From: JALYJG01 sp033763555
Lineage (GTDB): Bacteria > Pseudomonadota > Alphaproteobacteria > UBA9219
DNA: 64,000 nt
NCBI GenBank assembly: GCA_033763555.1
Contig: JANRKK010000008.1
Location: 1 to 64,000, forward strand
Direction of reading: 5' to 3'
Shown here piece after piece: positions 39,324 to 46,942 of the stretch (positions within the stretch are counted from its first letter, which is position 1; each line of letters opens with the position of its first letter). Below the pieces are notes generated by a model that saw only the letters and a list, made by a program, of their open reading frames with translations, was not told where the DNA came from and searched no databases. A program made the translations under genes and the position numbers.

Positions 39324-39584
39324 CTAGGACGGGCTTCTGTCAGATAGAAAGTCTCTCAACCTTCCTAGGCATCGCCCAAATCCTGAAGGACGGCGCGGCG
39401 GTTCAGCATGAACCATGGCAGCGAATTGGGCTCTTAATCTTTCGGTGTCTTTGGGCGTCGTTGTGTAAACCCACACACCATTGATTTGTGTACGAACCAA
39501 CGGAAGCGGCTGCCCTCTCTCCTGTATATAGATGACATCTGGTTCGGAGTAATTTCCGCTCATATGAGCAGGATAACGATTCAA
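39324..39584 (-). CDS. Small hypothetical protein between uvrC and the 40574 gene
   Basis: An 86-codon frame starting at a TTG (39584) four bases after the stop of the preceding gene, with an ATG alternative seven codons in (MSGNYSEPDVIYIQERG). Neither has a convincing ribosome binding site. The product has DVIYIQERGQPLPLVRTQINGVWVYTTTPKDTERL, a plausible beta-rich core, and a Pro/Arg-rich tail. No family is recognised. It may be a real small gene or a chance frame. Confidence 0.4.
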   Translation of the reverse strand: MNRYPAHMSGNYSEPDVIYIQERGQPLPLVRTQINGVWVYTTTPKDTERLRAQFAAMVHAEPPRRPSGFGRCLGRLRDFLSDRSPS

Positions 39585-39587
39585 TCG

Positions 39588-40574
39588 TTAATTGACAACA
39601 TCCACAGTTGATCCGGCCGGAGCGGTTTTATCGGCCGTGCTTTTATAATTTTTGATCGCCTTCATCATCATAAGGTCCTGCACCAGATCGGGCGGCAGCG
39701 GGTTGCCTGATGACGGGGCTTGCGGCTGGGCCGCTGCGGGAGAGGAGGAACGCGCTCCCGTCATCAGGCGTCCGGTATAAATCGTATCACCCATCCGCAT
39801 GGTCGGCGCGCCTGTGGCAAGCGCCATGGCCATCGCCTGTTGCTGCGTCAGGGTCGTATCCATCACGCCGCCATAAGGCAGCTTGCGGGGGTTGAGCGGA
39901 TAGGCTTTGGCGGCGGCCAGCGCGCGTATTTCAGGCGCTATGTTGGAATTGTCAGCGGGAAGTTCCGTCGCGGACGAAGCCGGAGCGGGCACTGCCGCAG
40001 GCACAGGTGGCATGGCGGGCGGCTGTGCAAGAGCCGCCAATAATTTTTTCTCATCCCCGGGCGCGACAGGCGGGGGTGCTTCCGCCATCGCAGTCAGCGC
40101 GGGTTCAACGGTGGGTTCCGGTTTGTCTGCTTGTGCCAGTTGCGTAACCGACTTGTCCTCATCCGGGCCGAACAACAGCGAAACGGCATAGCCTGCCGCG
40201 TCCTCTCCGGTCTTGGCTTCCATCATCGCATCGGCGACGCCGCCCGCCGCGCCCATAATCATCGAGGCCGGGCCCATGAGCCCGCCATAAAGAATATCGC
40301 CCGCCACGCGAGAGACTGGATGAATTTGTTCGCCCGTCAAAGAACGGTAAACCGAACTGACGACGGGGATATGCTGCAGCGGATTGACGAGATCGAGCAG
40401 GTCGCCGAAATCAAAATCGGTTGCGGTTCCGGATTCAGCGGCGCGGCGGTCGAACTGGGTGTAACGACGGCTGTCCGTTACCGCCTCCACGTCGCGGGAG
40501 GCGAAGTTGCGCGCCGGAACGTAATCCGGGGCTTCGTAGGTTCCGGCCAGAACCGGGTTGATCTCAAGCGTCAT
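39588..40574 (-). CDS. Conserved hypothetical protein with a Pro/Ala-rich middle
   Basis: A 328-residue protein starting MTLEINPVLAGTYEAPDYVPARNF, with GGAGAGGCCC directly upstream. Residues about 65-130 hold a motif I associate with uncharacterised alphaproteobacterial proteins: DLLDLVNPLQHIPVVSSVYRSLTGEQIHPVSRVAGDILYGGLMGPASMI, a Gly-rich amphipathic segment. A low-complexity region rich in Pro and Ala follows, then LPYGGVMDTTLTQQQAMAMALATG. No signal peptide. Function unknown. Confidence 0.68.
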   Translation of the reverse strand: MTLEINPVLAGTYEAPDYVPARNFASRDVEAVTDSRRYTQFDRRAAESGTATDFDFGDLLDLVNPLQHIPVVSSVYRSLTGEQIHPVSRVAGDILYGGLMGPASMIMGAAGGVADAMMEAKTGEDAAGYAVSLLFGPDEDKSVTQLAQADKPEPTVEPALTAMAEAPPPVAPGDEKKLLAALAQPPAMPPVPAAVPAPASSATELPADNSNIAPEIRALAAAKAYPLNPRKLPYGGVMDTTLTQQQAMAMALATGAPTMRMGDTIYTGRLMTGARSSSPAAAQPQAPSSGNPLPPDLVQDLMMMKAIKNYKSTADKTAPAGSTVDVVN

Positions 40575-40683
40575 GGGCCTCTCCGCGTCCATAAGAGGAG
40601 CAAGCCGCGTGCCATAAATTTTATGTTGAAATTCAGCGCGTTAAGATCGACTCGGCCCACCGGAAGCGGCAGTTTTTGCCGGA

Positions 40684-41943
40684 TTAAGGCCCGACCGTCA
40701 TGCAGCTTTGGCCGCGCTGGAGCAGCCAGCTGCAGACCGATTGCGCCGTCTTCTGCTGCAAGCCCATCAGGCGTGCGCGGTACATAATGGTGTCGCCGCT
40801 GGAAACCTGCTGCGCCACAGGGTCGGCACCCGCAAGCAATTGCGGCATGGTGTTGACGATACGCGTCAAAGTCTGGCGCGCGATTTGCGGGCTGCTGTAG
40901 GCGCCGATCTGAATACCCCAGGATCCGCCTCCACCGCCGCGCGGCGACATATCATCGCGGGAGGGATAAACTGCGGCGACCTTGGATGGCAGCGCCAGAT
41001 ATTCGCCGCCGCTGTCACTGTCGCCACTGTCACCTTCGCCCATATCAGCGCTGGCGGTGCGGATACCGTTCTTCTCGCGTTGCACGCGCGCGAAGCCTTC
41101 ATCGAGCAGTTGCGCCATGCGGTTGTCACGCGAAATGGTCGAACGGCCACCAAACACGACGCCAATCAAACGCGTGCTGCCGCGACGCGCCGAAGCGACA
41201 AGATTAAATCCCGATGCGCGGATATACCCGGTCTTGATGCCATCCATGCCGTCATAACGGCGCATGAGGCGGTTGTGGTTGTTATGGAAATTCCCCGCAT
41301 AGGTGAAACTTTCATGGCTGAAATAAGGATAGTAATCGGCGAAATGATAAATCAGCGCATGGCCGAGCAGCGCCATATCCCGCGCGGTTGTCACCTGATC
41401 AGGATCAGGCAGGCCGGAAGGATTGCTGAAACGTGTCCGCGTCATGCCGAGCGCCTGCGCCTGCGCCGTCATCATCTGCGCGAAGGCCTGTGTGCTGCCG
41501 CCCTGCGCTTCGGCAAGGACAACGGCGGCATCGTTCGCGGATTCTGTCACCAATCCAAGAACGGCATCTTCAACCCGGATGCGCTGGCCTGCACGCAGAC
41601 CCAGCTTGGAAGGCGATTGCTCGGCCGCATTTGCCGATACAGACAGAGACTGATTAAGACGCAGCTTGCCGTCTTCCAGCGCCTGAAAGGTCAGATAGAG
41701 CGTCATCATCTTGGTGAGCGATGCGGGATGGCGCAGCTGGCCCGAGCTGGAACTGTGCAGAATGCGTCCGGTTTCAGCATCGATGACGATATCGGCATAG
41801 CTGGCGGTCCCTGCGACGGCCGGGGCCGGGCGAGCCTTGCGGGCGGCCTTATGGCGCTTCTTGGCTTCGGCCAGTGAGGGCGTGAAAATAAGCGCTAAAA
41901 TTACGATAAAAGCGGCAATCTGGCCTGTCCGGGAAGGCTTCAT
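40684..41943 (-). CDS. D-alanyl-D-alanine carboxypeptidase (peptidase S11) with C-terminal SPOR domain
   Basis: A 419-residue periplasmic penicillin-binding protein. After the signal peptide (QIAAFIVILALIFTPSLAEA) come the three active-site motifs: SLTK (Ser75, Lys78), SAN in VTESANDAAVV, and KTG in GIKTGYIRASGFNLVASA. A Ser/Gly/Asp-rich linker (GEGDSGDSDSGG) leads to a SPOR domain at about 345-419 (GGGGSWGIQIGAYSSPQIARQTLTRI...CSWLLQRGQSCMTVGP), which binds denuded glycan at the septum. The enzyme trims pentapeptides and the SPOR domain should direct it to division sites. The start MKPSRTGQ at 41943 fits the signal peptide. Confidence 0.93.
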   Translation of the reverse strand: MKPSRTGQIAAFIVILALIFTPSLAEAKKRHKAARKARPAPAVAGTASYADIVIDAETGRILHSSSSGQLRHPASLTKMMTLYLTFQALEDGKLRLNQSLSVSANAAEQSPSKLGLRAGQRIRVEDAVLGLVTESANDAAVVLAEAQGGSTQAFAQMMTAQAQALGMTRTRFSNPSGLPDPDQVTTARDMALLGHALIYHFADYYPYFSHESFTYAGNFHNNHNRLMRRYDGMDGIKTGYIRASGFNLVASARRGSTRLIGVVFGGRSTISRDNRMAQLLDEGFARVQREKNGIRTASADMGEGDSGDSDSGGEYLALPSKVAAVYPSRDDMSPRGGGGGSWGIQIGAYSSPQIARQTLTRIVNTMPQLLAGADPVAQQVSSGDTIMYRARLMGLQQKTAQSVCSWLLQRGQSCMTVGP

Positions 41944-42025
41944 TATCAAACCCTTAGGCTCGTTGGGGGCGACTCGCCACAAAGCGGGTAGCATGAGTCC
42001 CTGACGCCCTGAAATCAAGCTTTAC

Positions 42026-42053
42026 TTGACAAAATAGGCCATTTTCATATAAA
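42026..42053 (+). promoter_or_regulatory. Candidate phasin promoter with adjacent TGC-rich operator
   Basis: TTGACA (42026-42031) and TATAAA (42048-42053) are 16 bases apart. Immediately downstream, at about 42054-42068, lies TTGTGCAGTGCAACA, a TGC-rich near-palindrome of the kind bound by the PhaR repressor at phasin promoters. A long leader precedes the phasin start at 42199. Confidence 0.5.
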
Positions 42054-42198
42054 TTGTGCAGTGCAACATAAAGCAGGGTCTGACATGTCGAAGAAGGGCA
42101 AAACAAGCCGCCCCCCTCATCGCGGATCTCGCACAACCGGGGACAATGGCGCTGCGCCGGAAACCCCAAAACATGACCGAACCTTAAGGAGAATGACT

Positions 42199-42615
42199 AT
42201 GAACACCACAGCGAACGAAACCATGGACCAGGTGAACCAGGCGACTCAGAATTTCGCGCAGGCATGTCAGGAAGCCAGCTCTATCGCCCGCGAACATGTG
42301 GATGCGACCGTCAAGTCGGCCGCCCTGGCCTGGGAAGGCTGTACCGAGATCAACCAGAACCTTAACGGTCTGGTTCAGGAATCCCTGTCCCGCGCCCTGA
42401 GCGCCGGGAAGACCATGATGGGCGCGCGCACGCTGCGCGAAGTGATGGATTTGCAAGCCGACTTCATGCGCGAATGTTTCGACAGCTGGGTCGCGGGCAC
42501 GGGCAAGATTTCGGAAATCTCCGCACGCGTGACAAAGGACGCGATGGAACCGATTGCCAACCAGGCCAACAACGCCATCAGCAAATTCGCGCAGAAGGCG
42601 CGAAGCGCGGCTTAG
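42199..42615 (+). CDS. Phasin family protein
   Basis: Phasins coat polyhydroxyalkanoate granules. The 138-residue, almost wholly helical protein has MNTTANETMDQVNQATQNFAQACQEASSIAREHVDATVKSAALAWEGC and LREVMDLQADFMRECFDSWVAGTGKISEISARVTKDAMEPI, the Phasin_2-type pattern. The start at 42199 has AAGGAG seven bases ahead; the open frame continues upstream to 42061 but reads as unrelated basic sequence. Its 3' end overlaps the convergent gene at 42578 by 38 bases. PHA synthase genes are not in this window. Confidence 0.87.
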   Translation: MNTTANETMDQVNQATQNFAQACQEASSIAREHVDATVKSAALAWEGCTEINQNLNGLVQESLSRALSAGKTMMGARTLREVMDLQADFMRECFDSWVAGTGKISEISARVTKDAMEPIANQANNAISKFAQKARSAA

Positions 42616-44125
42616 CACGCGATTGTTGAATAGAGTGTTCTGGAGCTGGTTGCTCGTTTCCAAAAATTTCACTTATTTTTTCCCTCAGCTTTTGAGGAGT
42701 TTTTTCTTCCTGCAAGAGCCTAAGAGTGGCTTCGCGCCAGAATGGAACATCTTTAACGATATGCAGAATACCTTCGACGGTGTCATATGTTAGGGACGCA
42801 GCGCATCCTTTAAGCGCAGCAGGAATAATCTCAACAGGAACGGCTGCACGCCAGGACGGTACAGCTTTAAAATCCCTCAAGCACAATTCGATATTTCCCC
42901 AATAACCATCTTTCTTATAACGTTCCAGCAGGGTCACGATAACACTGGCGGGCACAGCATCACGCCAGGAAGGGTGACTCGAAACAACATTCAAGGCTGA
43001 TCTTAAAAAAACCAAACGGCCCAATTCGGTGGCCTGCTGAAACAATTTCGTAAGATTATCGCCACGAACAGCATCACGCCATACAGGTACAACTGAAGCA
43101 AGCAAAAGAAGGCCTGCACTCTGCTGCCTCCCCGGCCCGTCTTCACCGAAGTACCAGTCCCATCTCTCTTCACCCATTTGCTCGCTTAATCCGTCATCTC
43201 CAAATTGCCTTAACAAAGCAGGTGTCAAAGCCTCAGCAAGCCCCGTATGTTCGCTGATAAAAGTGGGGATGTTTCCAATGTCTTGACCCGCTGCATCCTG
43301 AAACTGCATCGTACGAAAATGAGCCTGCCAACGCTCGCCTTCAGGATTGATGACAATCATAAGGTCGTCAGCATAGTCCCAAAAATAGGTTTCTCGTTCC
43401 CGATAGGCCGTGCACCAGCGCGGGGAGCCATAGGCCCGGCTGGCTTCCTCGCTATGCACCTGAATGACTTCTGTCTCGTCAGGTAAAACGGCGATGAGGC
43501 TGGCCTTGCCGTCACCCTTATAGATTTCGCCTGTCAGAGGATGAGTCCCCACCAGAAAACGGCGATGCGCCTCGGCACGCTCATCCACGGAAATCGGGTA
43601 TTGGGGACGAAACTCCTTCACGGCTTCGCCGAGCGCTTCCATCGTTTTGTAATGTTGCAACGTGCGCGTGGGCCCATCCGGCAATTTCGCATGATGAAGC
43701 CGCAGAAGATTCATATCCTCCACGACTTTCGGCAAATCTTCAGGGAAACGATGGGCATTCGGCGGCGCCTGATAATCCGGCTGGGCTTCTTCCACCAAGC
43801 GCATCAACACTTTGTTTAGAAGCCAGGCGCGTTGCGAGCCGCCTTTGCCGTTCAGATCCGGACGGATATAATTCCGGCGGGTGGGATGCGGTTGCGGCGC
43901 AAGCAATTTTTCGAGGTAAGCATCGATAAAACGGTAACGTTCCTCGAGCGCATATTGCGGATAATCCGGAAAGGCCGCCAACCGAAACCAGTCACCCCAA
44001 ACAGCCAGGCCGCGCTCGCACTCAAGCGGCCCCAGCGCCAGGACCGTCAGCCGCCAGTTCTTTGCAAAGGGGCCGGAGCCCGTAATGGCGTTGGCGGCAT
44101 TTTGGAATCCAGCGGGAATTTTCAT
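42578..44125 (-). CDS. Orphan repeat protein: PcfJ-like central motif plus four 38-residue helical repeats
   Basis: A 515-residue protein. The middle (about residues 229-285) has YGSPRWCTAYRERETYFWDYADDLMIVINPEGERWQAHF followed by QFQDAAGQDI, resembling a W-C-T...Y...Y...QF.D module seen in phage and plasmid proteins. The C-terminal part holds four tandem repeats with Trp-Arg at 349-350, 387-388, 425-426 and 463-464, exactly 38 residues apart (consensus VPxWRDAVP...I...L), likely a helical solenoid. The next gene upstream shares this repeat and the same C-terminal cap. There is no signal peptide. The function is unknown. The 3' end overlaps the phasin gene. Confidence 0.65.
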   Translation of the reverse strand: MKIPAGFQNAANAITGSGPFAKNWRLTVLALGPLECERGLAVWGDWFRLAAFPDYPQYALEERYRFIDAYLEKLLAPQPHPTRRNYIRPDLNGKGGSQRAWLLNKVLMRLVEEAQPDYQAPPNAHRFPEDLPKVVEDMNLLRLHHAKLPDGPTRTLQHYKTMEALGEAVKEFRPQYPISVDERAEAHRRFLVGTHPLTGEIYKGDGKASLIAVLPDETEVIQVHSEEASRAYGSPRWCTAYRERETYFWDYADDLMIVINPEGERWQAHFRTMQFQDAAGQDIGNIPTFISEHTGLAEALTPALLRQFGDDGLSEQMGEERWDWYFGEDGPGRQQSAGLLLLASVVPVWRDAVRGDNLTKLFQQATELGRLVFLRSALNVVSSHPSWRDAVPASVIVTLLERYKKDGYWGNIELCLRDFKAVPSWRAAVPVEIIPAALKGCAASLTYDTVEGILHIVKDVPFWREATLRLLQEEKTPQKLREKISEIFGNEQPAPEHSIQQSRAKPRFAPSARIC

Positions 44126-44141
44126 ATCCGCGTCCGCCGCC

Positions 44142-44759
44142 TTAAAGCGTCAAAGCATTGGGGATAGCTGCGACCGTTGAAGCGGCTGGGATTTGGGGCT
44201 GAGATGTCTCGGCGGCAAAAAGAGCTTCGATTTTCCCGCGAAGAGGGTCGGGTATTTCCTCTTCCTGCATTTGCCGCACAACATCGCGCCAGGGCGAAAC
44301 ATCCCGGACCGCACCCAAAATCAAATCGACGGCGTTGTAATTACGGGTTCCAGCGGCGACTTTCAGAGCGGTAGGGATACCGTCATACGGCACAGCATTC
44401 CAGAAATCAGGGAAGGGTTTGATGGCTCGGAGCACGCGGGCAAAATTGGCATGTTCCCCGCGTTTATCGCAAAGCGTATCGAGCACATTTGCAACAAACT
44501 GAGGCGGGACGGCCCCAAGCGCATTGATTGAAGACGCATCGTTAAAAAATTCTACGATAAAGCCAAAACTGTCAGCTTCGGCCATCTCTCTTTGAAGCCG
44601 CCGCAGCGCAAGGGGTTTCATACGAAGGGCCTGACCTTCATAGCATTCAAATGAATCCTCGAGACTGCTTGAAAATACCGATGAAGCATTGGCGTCCAAG
44701 GATGGGTTGGGAGCCGCCAAGGGTAGATAAAGGACTTTCTTACGTTCAACGCGCGGCAT
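44142..44759 (-). CDS. Orphan protein sharing the 38-residue WR-AVP repeat
   Basis: A 205-residue protein starting MPRVERKKVLYLPLAAPNPSLDANASSVFSSS. Its C-terminal half carries about three copies of the repeat seen in the adjacent gene: ALGAVPPQFVANVLDTL, FPDFWNAVPYDGIPTALKVAAG and VSPWRDVVRQMQEEEIPDPLRGKIEALFAAE, the last a capping helix matching EEKTPQKLREKISEIFGNE next door. It lies 16 bases upstream of that gene on the same strand, probably one transcript. The start is uncertain; the frame opens 20 codons earlier. Function unknown. Confidence 0.6.
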   Translation of the reverse strand: MPRVERKKVLYLPLAAPNPSLDANASSVFSSSLEDSFECYEGQALRMKPLALRRLQREMAEADSFGFIVEFFNDASSINALGAVPPQFVANVLDTLCDKRGEHANFARVLRAIKPFPDFWNAVPYDGIPTALKVAAGTRNYNAVDLILGAVRDVSPWRDVVRQMQEEEIPDPLRGKIEALFAAETSQPQIPAASTVAAIPNALTL

Positions 44760-44915
44760 ATGACATCCCGAAGAATCAACTGCTGTGAATATTAGAATGA
44801 TACGCGCGGCATCAATCAACCGCCGCCTTGCGACTCACTACCATGGAAGGCGAAAGCGCGCCTAGGGCCGTTTTATTTTCCGGGGAAAGAAAATTATAGT
44901 TAATACCGTTAACAC

Positions 44916-46040
44916 TTACCGATGGTCGGCCCCGATCGCTTCACTGACCGAGGCAAAACCGTCACGTTCCAGCAGGGCCGCAAGCTCACGTTTGATGCGC
45001 CGGGGCAGGAACGGCCCCTCGTAAACCAGTGCCGTATAGACCTGCACCAAAGACGCACCCGCGCGGATTTTGGCATAGGCATCCGCGCCACTGAATACCC
45101 CGCCACAGCCGATCAGGGGGATTTTGCCTTCCGTGAGTTTGTACATCCGTGCCAGCAAACGCGTGGAGGCACCGAACAAGGGCCTGCCGGAAAGCCCGCC
45201 CGCTTCCTGCGCCAGATGCGGCGGCACGGAAGCCGGGCGCGTGACGGTCGTGTTGGCGACGATCATGCCCTGCACACCGGAGGCCAGAACAACTTCGGCA
45301 ATGTCGGTCTGCTGCTCTTCGGTCAGGTCCGGTGCAATCTTGACGAAGACAGGCGGTTTCTGAACGCCTGCATCGCGCGCCGCCATCACTTGCTGCAACA
45401 AATGCGCCAGCTGTTCGCGCCCCTGCAGGTCGCGCAGGCCCGGCGTGTTGGGCGATGAAACATTGACCGCCAGATAATCCGCATAAGGCGCGAAGGATTT
45501 CACGCCCAGAACATAATCCGCGCCGGTGTCCTCGCTGTCTTTGTTTTTGCCGAGATTGACGCCGACGATGCCCCTGCGGCTGCCGACCGTCGCATCATGC
45601 CGCGCGACGACGCGGCGGCGGCACTGGCTGATGCCGTCGCTGTTGAAACCGAAACGGTTGATCAGCGCCTCGGCCTCGGGAATGCGGAAAATGCGCGGTT
45701 GCGGATTGCCCGGCTGCGGCTGCGGCGTGATGCTCCCCAGTTCGGTGAAGCCGAAACCCAGATCGAGAATTTCATCGATCACTTCACATTGCTTGTCATA
45801 ACCCGCAGCAAGACCGACGGGATTGGCAAAATCCAGCCCCGCGATTTTGACGCGCAGCGAGGGCGCATCTTTCTGTTTGCTTTTGGGGATGAGGCGTTTC
45901 TGCAGAATGGTGATGGAGAGTTTATGCGCCGCCTCCGGCTCCATCCGGAACAGCAGCGGGCGCAGCAGGCGGTAGGGATTGATCTCCCGCCACTGACCTT
46001 CGGCGAAAAACGCGCGCCATTCCTGAAGATTTTTTGGCAT
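44916..46040 (-). CDS. pyrD: Dihydroorotate dehydrogenase (quinone), class 2
   Basis: PyrD oxidises dihydroorotate and passes electrons to ubiquinone. The 374-residue membrane-associated flavoprotein starts MPKNLQEWRAFF and has the helical N-terminal quinone-site region (INPYRLLRPLLFRMEPEAAHKLSITIL), IAGLDFANPVGLAAGYDKQCEVID, GFTELGSITPQPQPGNPQPRIFRIPEAEALINRFGFNSDG, VNVSSPNTPGLRDLQ with the catalytic Ser, and IPLIGCGGVFSGADAYAKIRAGASLVQVYTALVYEGP. The open frame extends into the repeat upstream, but those residues are repeat-encoded, so the start at 46040 is preferred. Confidence 0.95.
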   Translation of the reverse strand: MPKNLQEWRAFFAEGQWREINPYRLLRPLLFRMEPEAAHKLSITILQKRLIPKSKQKDAPSLRVKIAGLDFANPVGLAAGYDKQCEVIDEILDLGFGFTELGSITPQPQPGNPQPRIFRIPEAEALINRFGFNSDGISQCRRRVVARHDATVGSRRGIVGVNLGKNKDSEDTGADYVLGVKSFAPYADYLAVNVSSPNTPGLRDLQGREQLAHLLQQVMAARDAGVQKPPVFVKIAPDLTEEQQTDIAEVVLASGVQGMIVANTTVTRPASVPPHLAQEAGGLSGRPLFGASTRLLARMYKLTEGKIPLIGCGGVFSGADAYAKIRAGASLVQVYTALVYEGPFLPRRIKRELAALLERDGFASVSEAIGADHR

Positions 46041-46117
46041 CCTACAGCCCTGCTCCCGAGAGCGACAATGGCGCGTTGCTACATCGATTGCAATCTTGGT
46101 AGCGGCTTTCTTTAAAA

Positions 46118-46262
46118 ATCCCCCTCCCCCGCCGTGTGGGGGAGGGGCTAGGGGCGGGGGAATGGTAGCCGTTGAGAACAAACACCCCATCACCTGCGAA
46201 AACTAAGGCGTTACTGCGTAACACCAAGTTTTCGCTTCCTCTCCCCTCAAGGGGAGAAGGGT
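46118..46262. repeat. Multi-hairpin palindromic element, intergenic (copy B)
   Basis: This is the second copy of the element inside ccmF. CCCCTCCCCC/GGGGGAGGGG forms a 10-bp stem at 46121-46147. GCGAAAAC (46196) pairs with GTTTTCGC (46228), enclosing GTTAC/GTAAC. CTCCCC/GGGGAG follows at 46241-46256. Order and spacing match copy A at 280-397, while stem sequences partly differ by compensating changes. It lies between pyrD and the S24 regulator gene. Confidence 0.85.
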
Positions 46263-46280
46263 TTCTTTTTCTTTCACCGC

Positions 46281-46319
46281 TTGCCTGCCGGAAGCGGGCA
46301 TAGGATAATTATCCTATGC
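46281..46319 (+). promoter_or_regulatory. Promoter and 22-bp palindromic operator of the S24 regulator (leaderless arrangement)
   Basis: TTGCCT (46281-46286) and GATAAT (46304-46309) are 17 bases apart, putting the transcript start at about the A of the ATG at 46316. A perfect palindrome spans 46298-46319 (arm GCATAGGATAA and its complement), covering the -10 and the start codon. There is no ribosome binding site before the ATG, so the mRNA is probably leaderless and the site is a likely autoregulatory operator. Confidence 0.65.
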
Positions 46320-46942
46320 AGCTTAAACACAAGGACCTATGGCGGGCCATCGACAGGCTGGCGGAAAAGCACGGGCTTTCCGCCTCGGGCCTTGCGCGCA
46401 AGGCGGGGCTGAGCCCCACGGTCTTCAACGCCAGCAAACGGGCTTCGCGCAGCCGCAAACGCTGGCCTTCGACGGAAAGCATCGCCCATATCCTGCGCGC
46501 TACCAACACAAATTTGGAAGATTTCACGGTGCTGGCAACCGATGGCGCCGTGGCGCGCGCTGCGATGCCGCTGCTCCGGCTGGAGGATGCGCGCAAGAAC
46601 GGCGCCTTTGATGAGGATGGTCTGCCTGCCGGAAATGCCTGGGAAGAATTCCGCTTCCCCGGTCTCGCCGATGCGCAAACTTTCGCGCTTGAAATCAGCG
46701 GCAAATCTTATGAACCCGTCTATCGCGATGGCGACCGGATTATCCTTTCACCGGATGCCCAGATACGGCGCAGCGACCGTATCGCACTGCGCACCGTCAA
46801 AGGCGAGATCGTCATCGGGCAATTGACCCGCGAAACAGCGCGCGGCGTTGAGATTGCTCCCTTTGGCGCGAAGACTGCGCCCGGTTCTTATGCCACGCGC
46901 GAGATCGACTGGATGCACCGCATCATCTGGGCAAGCCAATGA
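46316..46942 (+). CDS. S24-like (LexA/CI-type) transcriptional regulator
   Basis: A 208-residue regulator. The N-terminal helix-turn-helix (LWRAIDRLAEKHGLSASGLARKAGLSPTVFNASKRASRSRKRWPSTESIAHILRAT) matches short alphaproteobacterial S24 repressors. The C-terminal S24 domain has FALEISGKSYEPVYRDGDRIILSP with Ser131, and ends MHRIIWASQ. The position of the dyad lysine (normally VxxKxL) reads GEIVIGQL, with Gly168, so self-cleavage is unlikely. The gene seems leaderless, with a palindrome over its start. The methyltransferase gene starts on its stop codon (ATGA) and lysS follows, so it may lead a three-gene operon. Confidence 0.88.
   Translation: MQLKHKDLWRAIDRLAEKHGLSASGLARKAGLSPTVFNASKRASRSRKRWPSTESIAHILRATNTNLEDFTVLATDGAVARAAMPLLRLEDARKNGAFDEDGLPAGNAWEEFRFPGLADAQTFALEISGKSYEPVYRDGDRIILSPDAQIRRSDRIALRTVKGEIVIGQLTRETARGVEIAPFGAKTAPGSYATREIDWMHRIIWASQ

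Noticed and set aside
38342..39484. 380-codon plus-strand frame over uvrC
   Set aside because: It is antisense to uvrC and ends in non-coding-like sequence. No domain is seen.
40708..41877. 389-codon plus-strand frame over the carboxypeptidase gene
   Set aside because: The minus-strand protein shows all active-site motifs, so this frame is its shadow.
46041..46193. Extended N-terminus of pyrD (51 extra residues)
   Set aside because: The extension is translated repeat DNA (PPPLAPPPHGGGGG). Family similarity begins at 46040.
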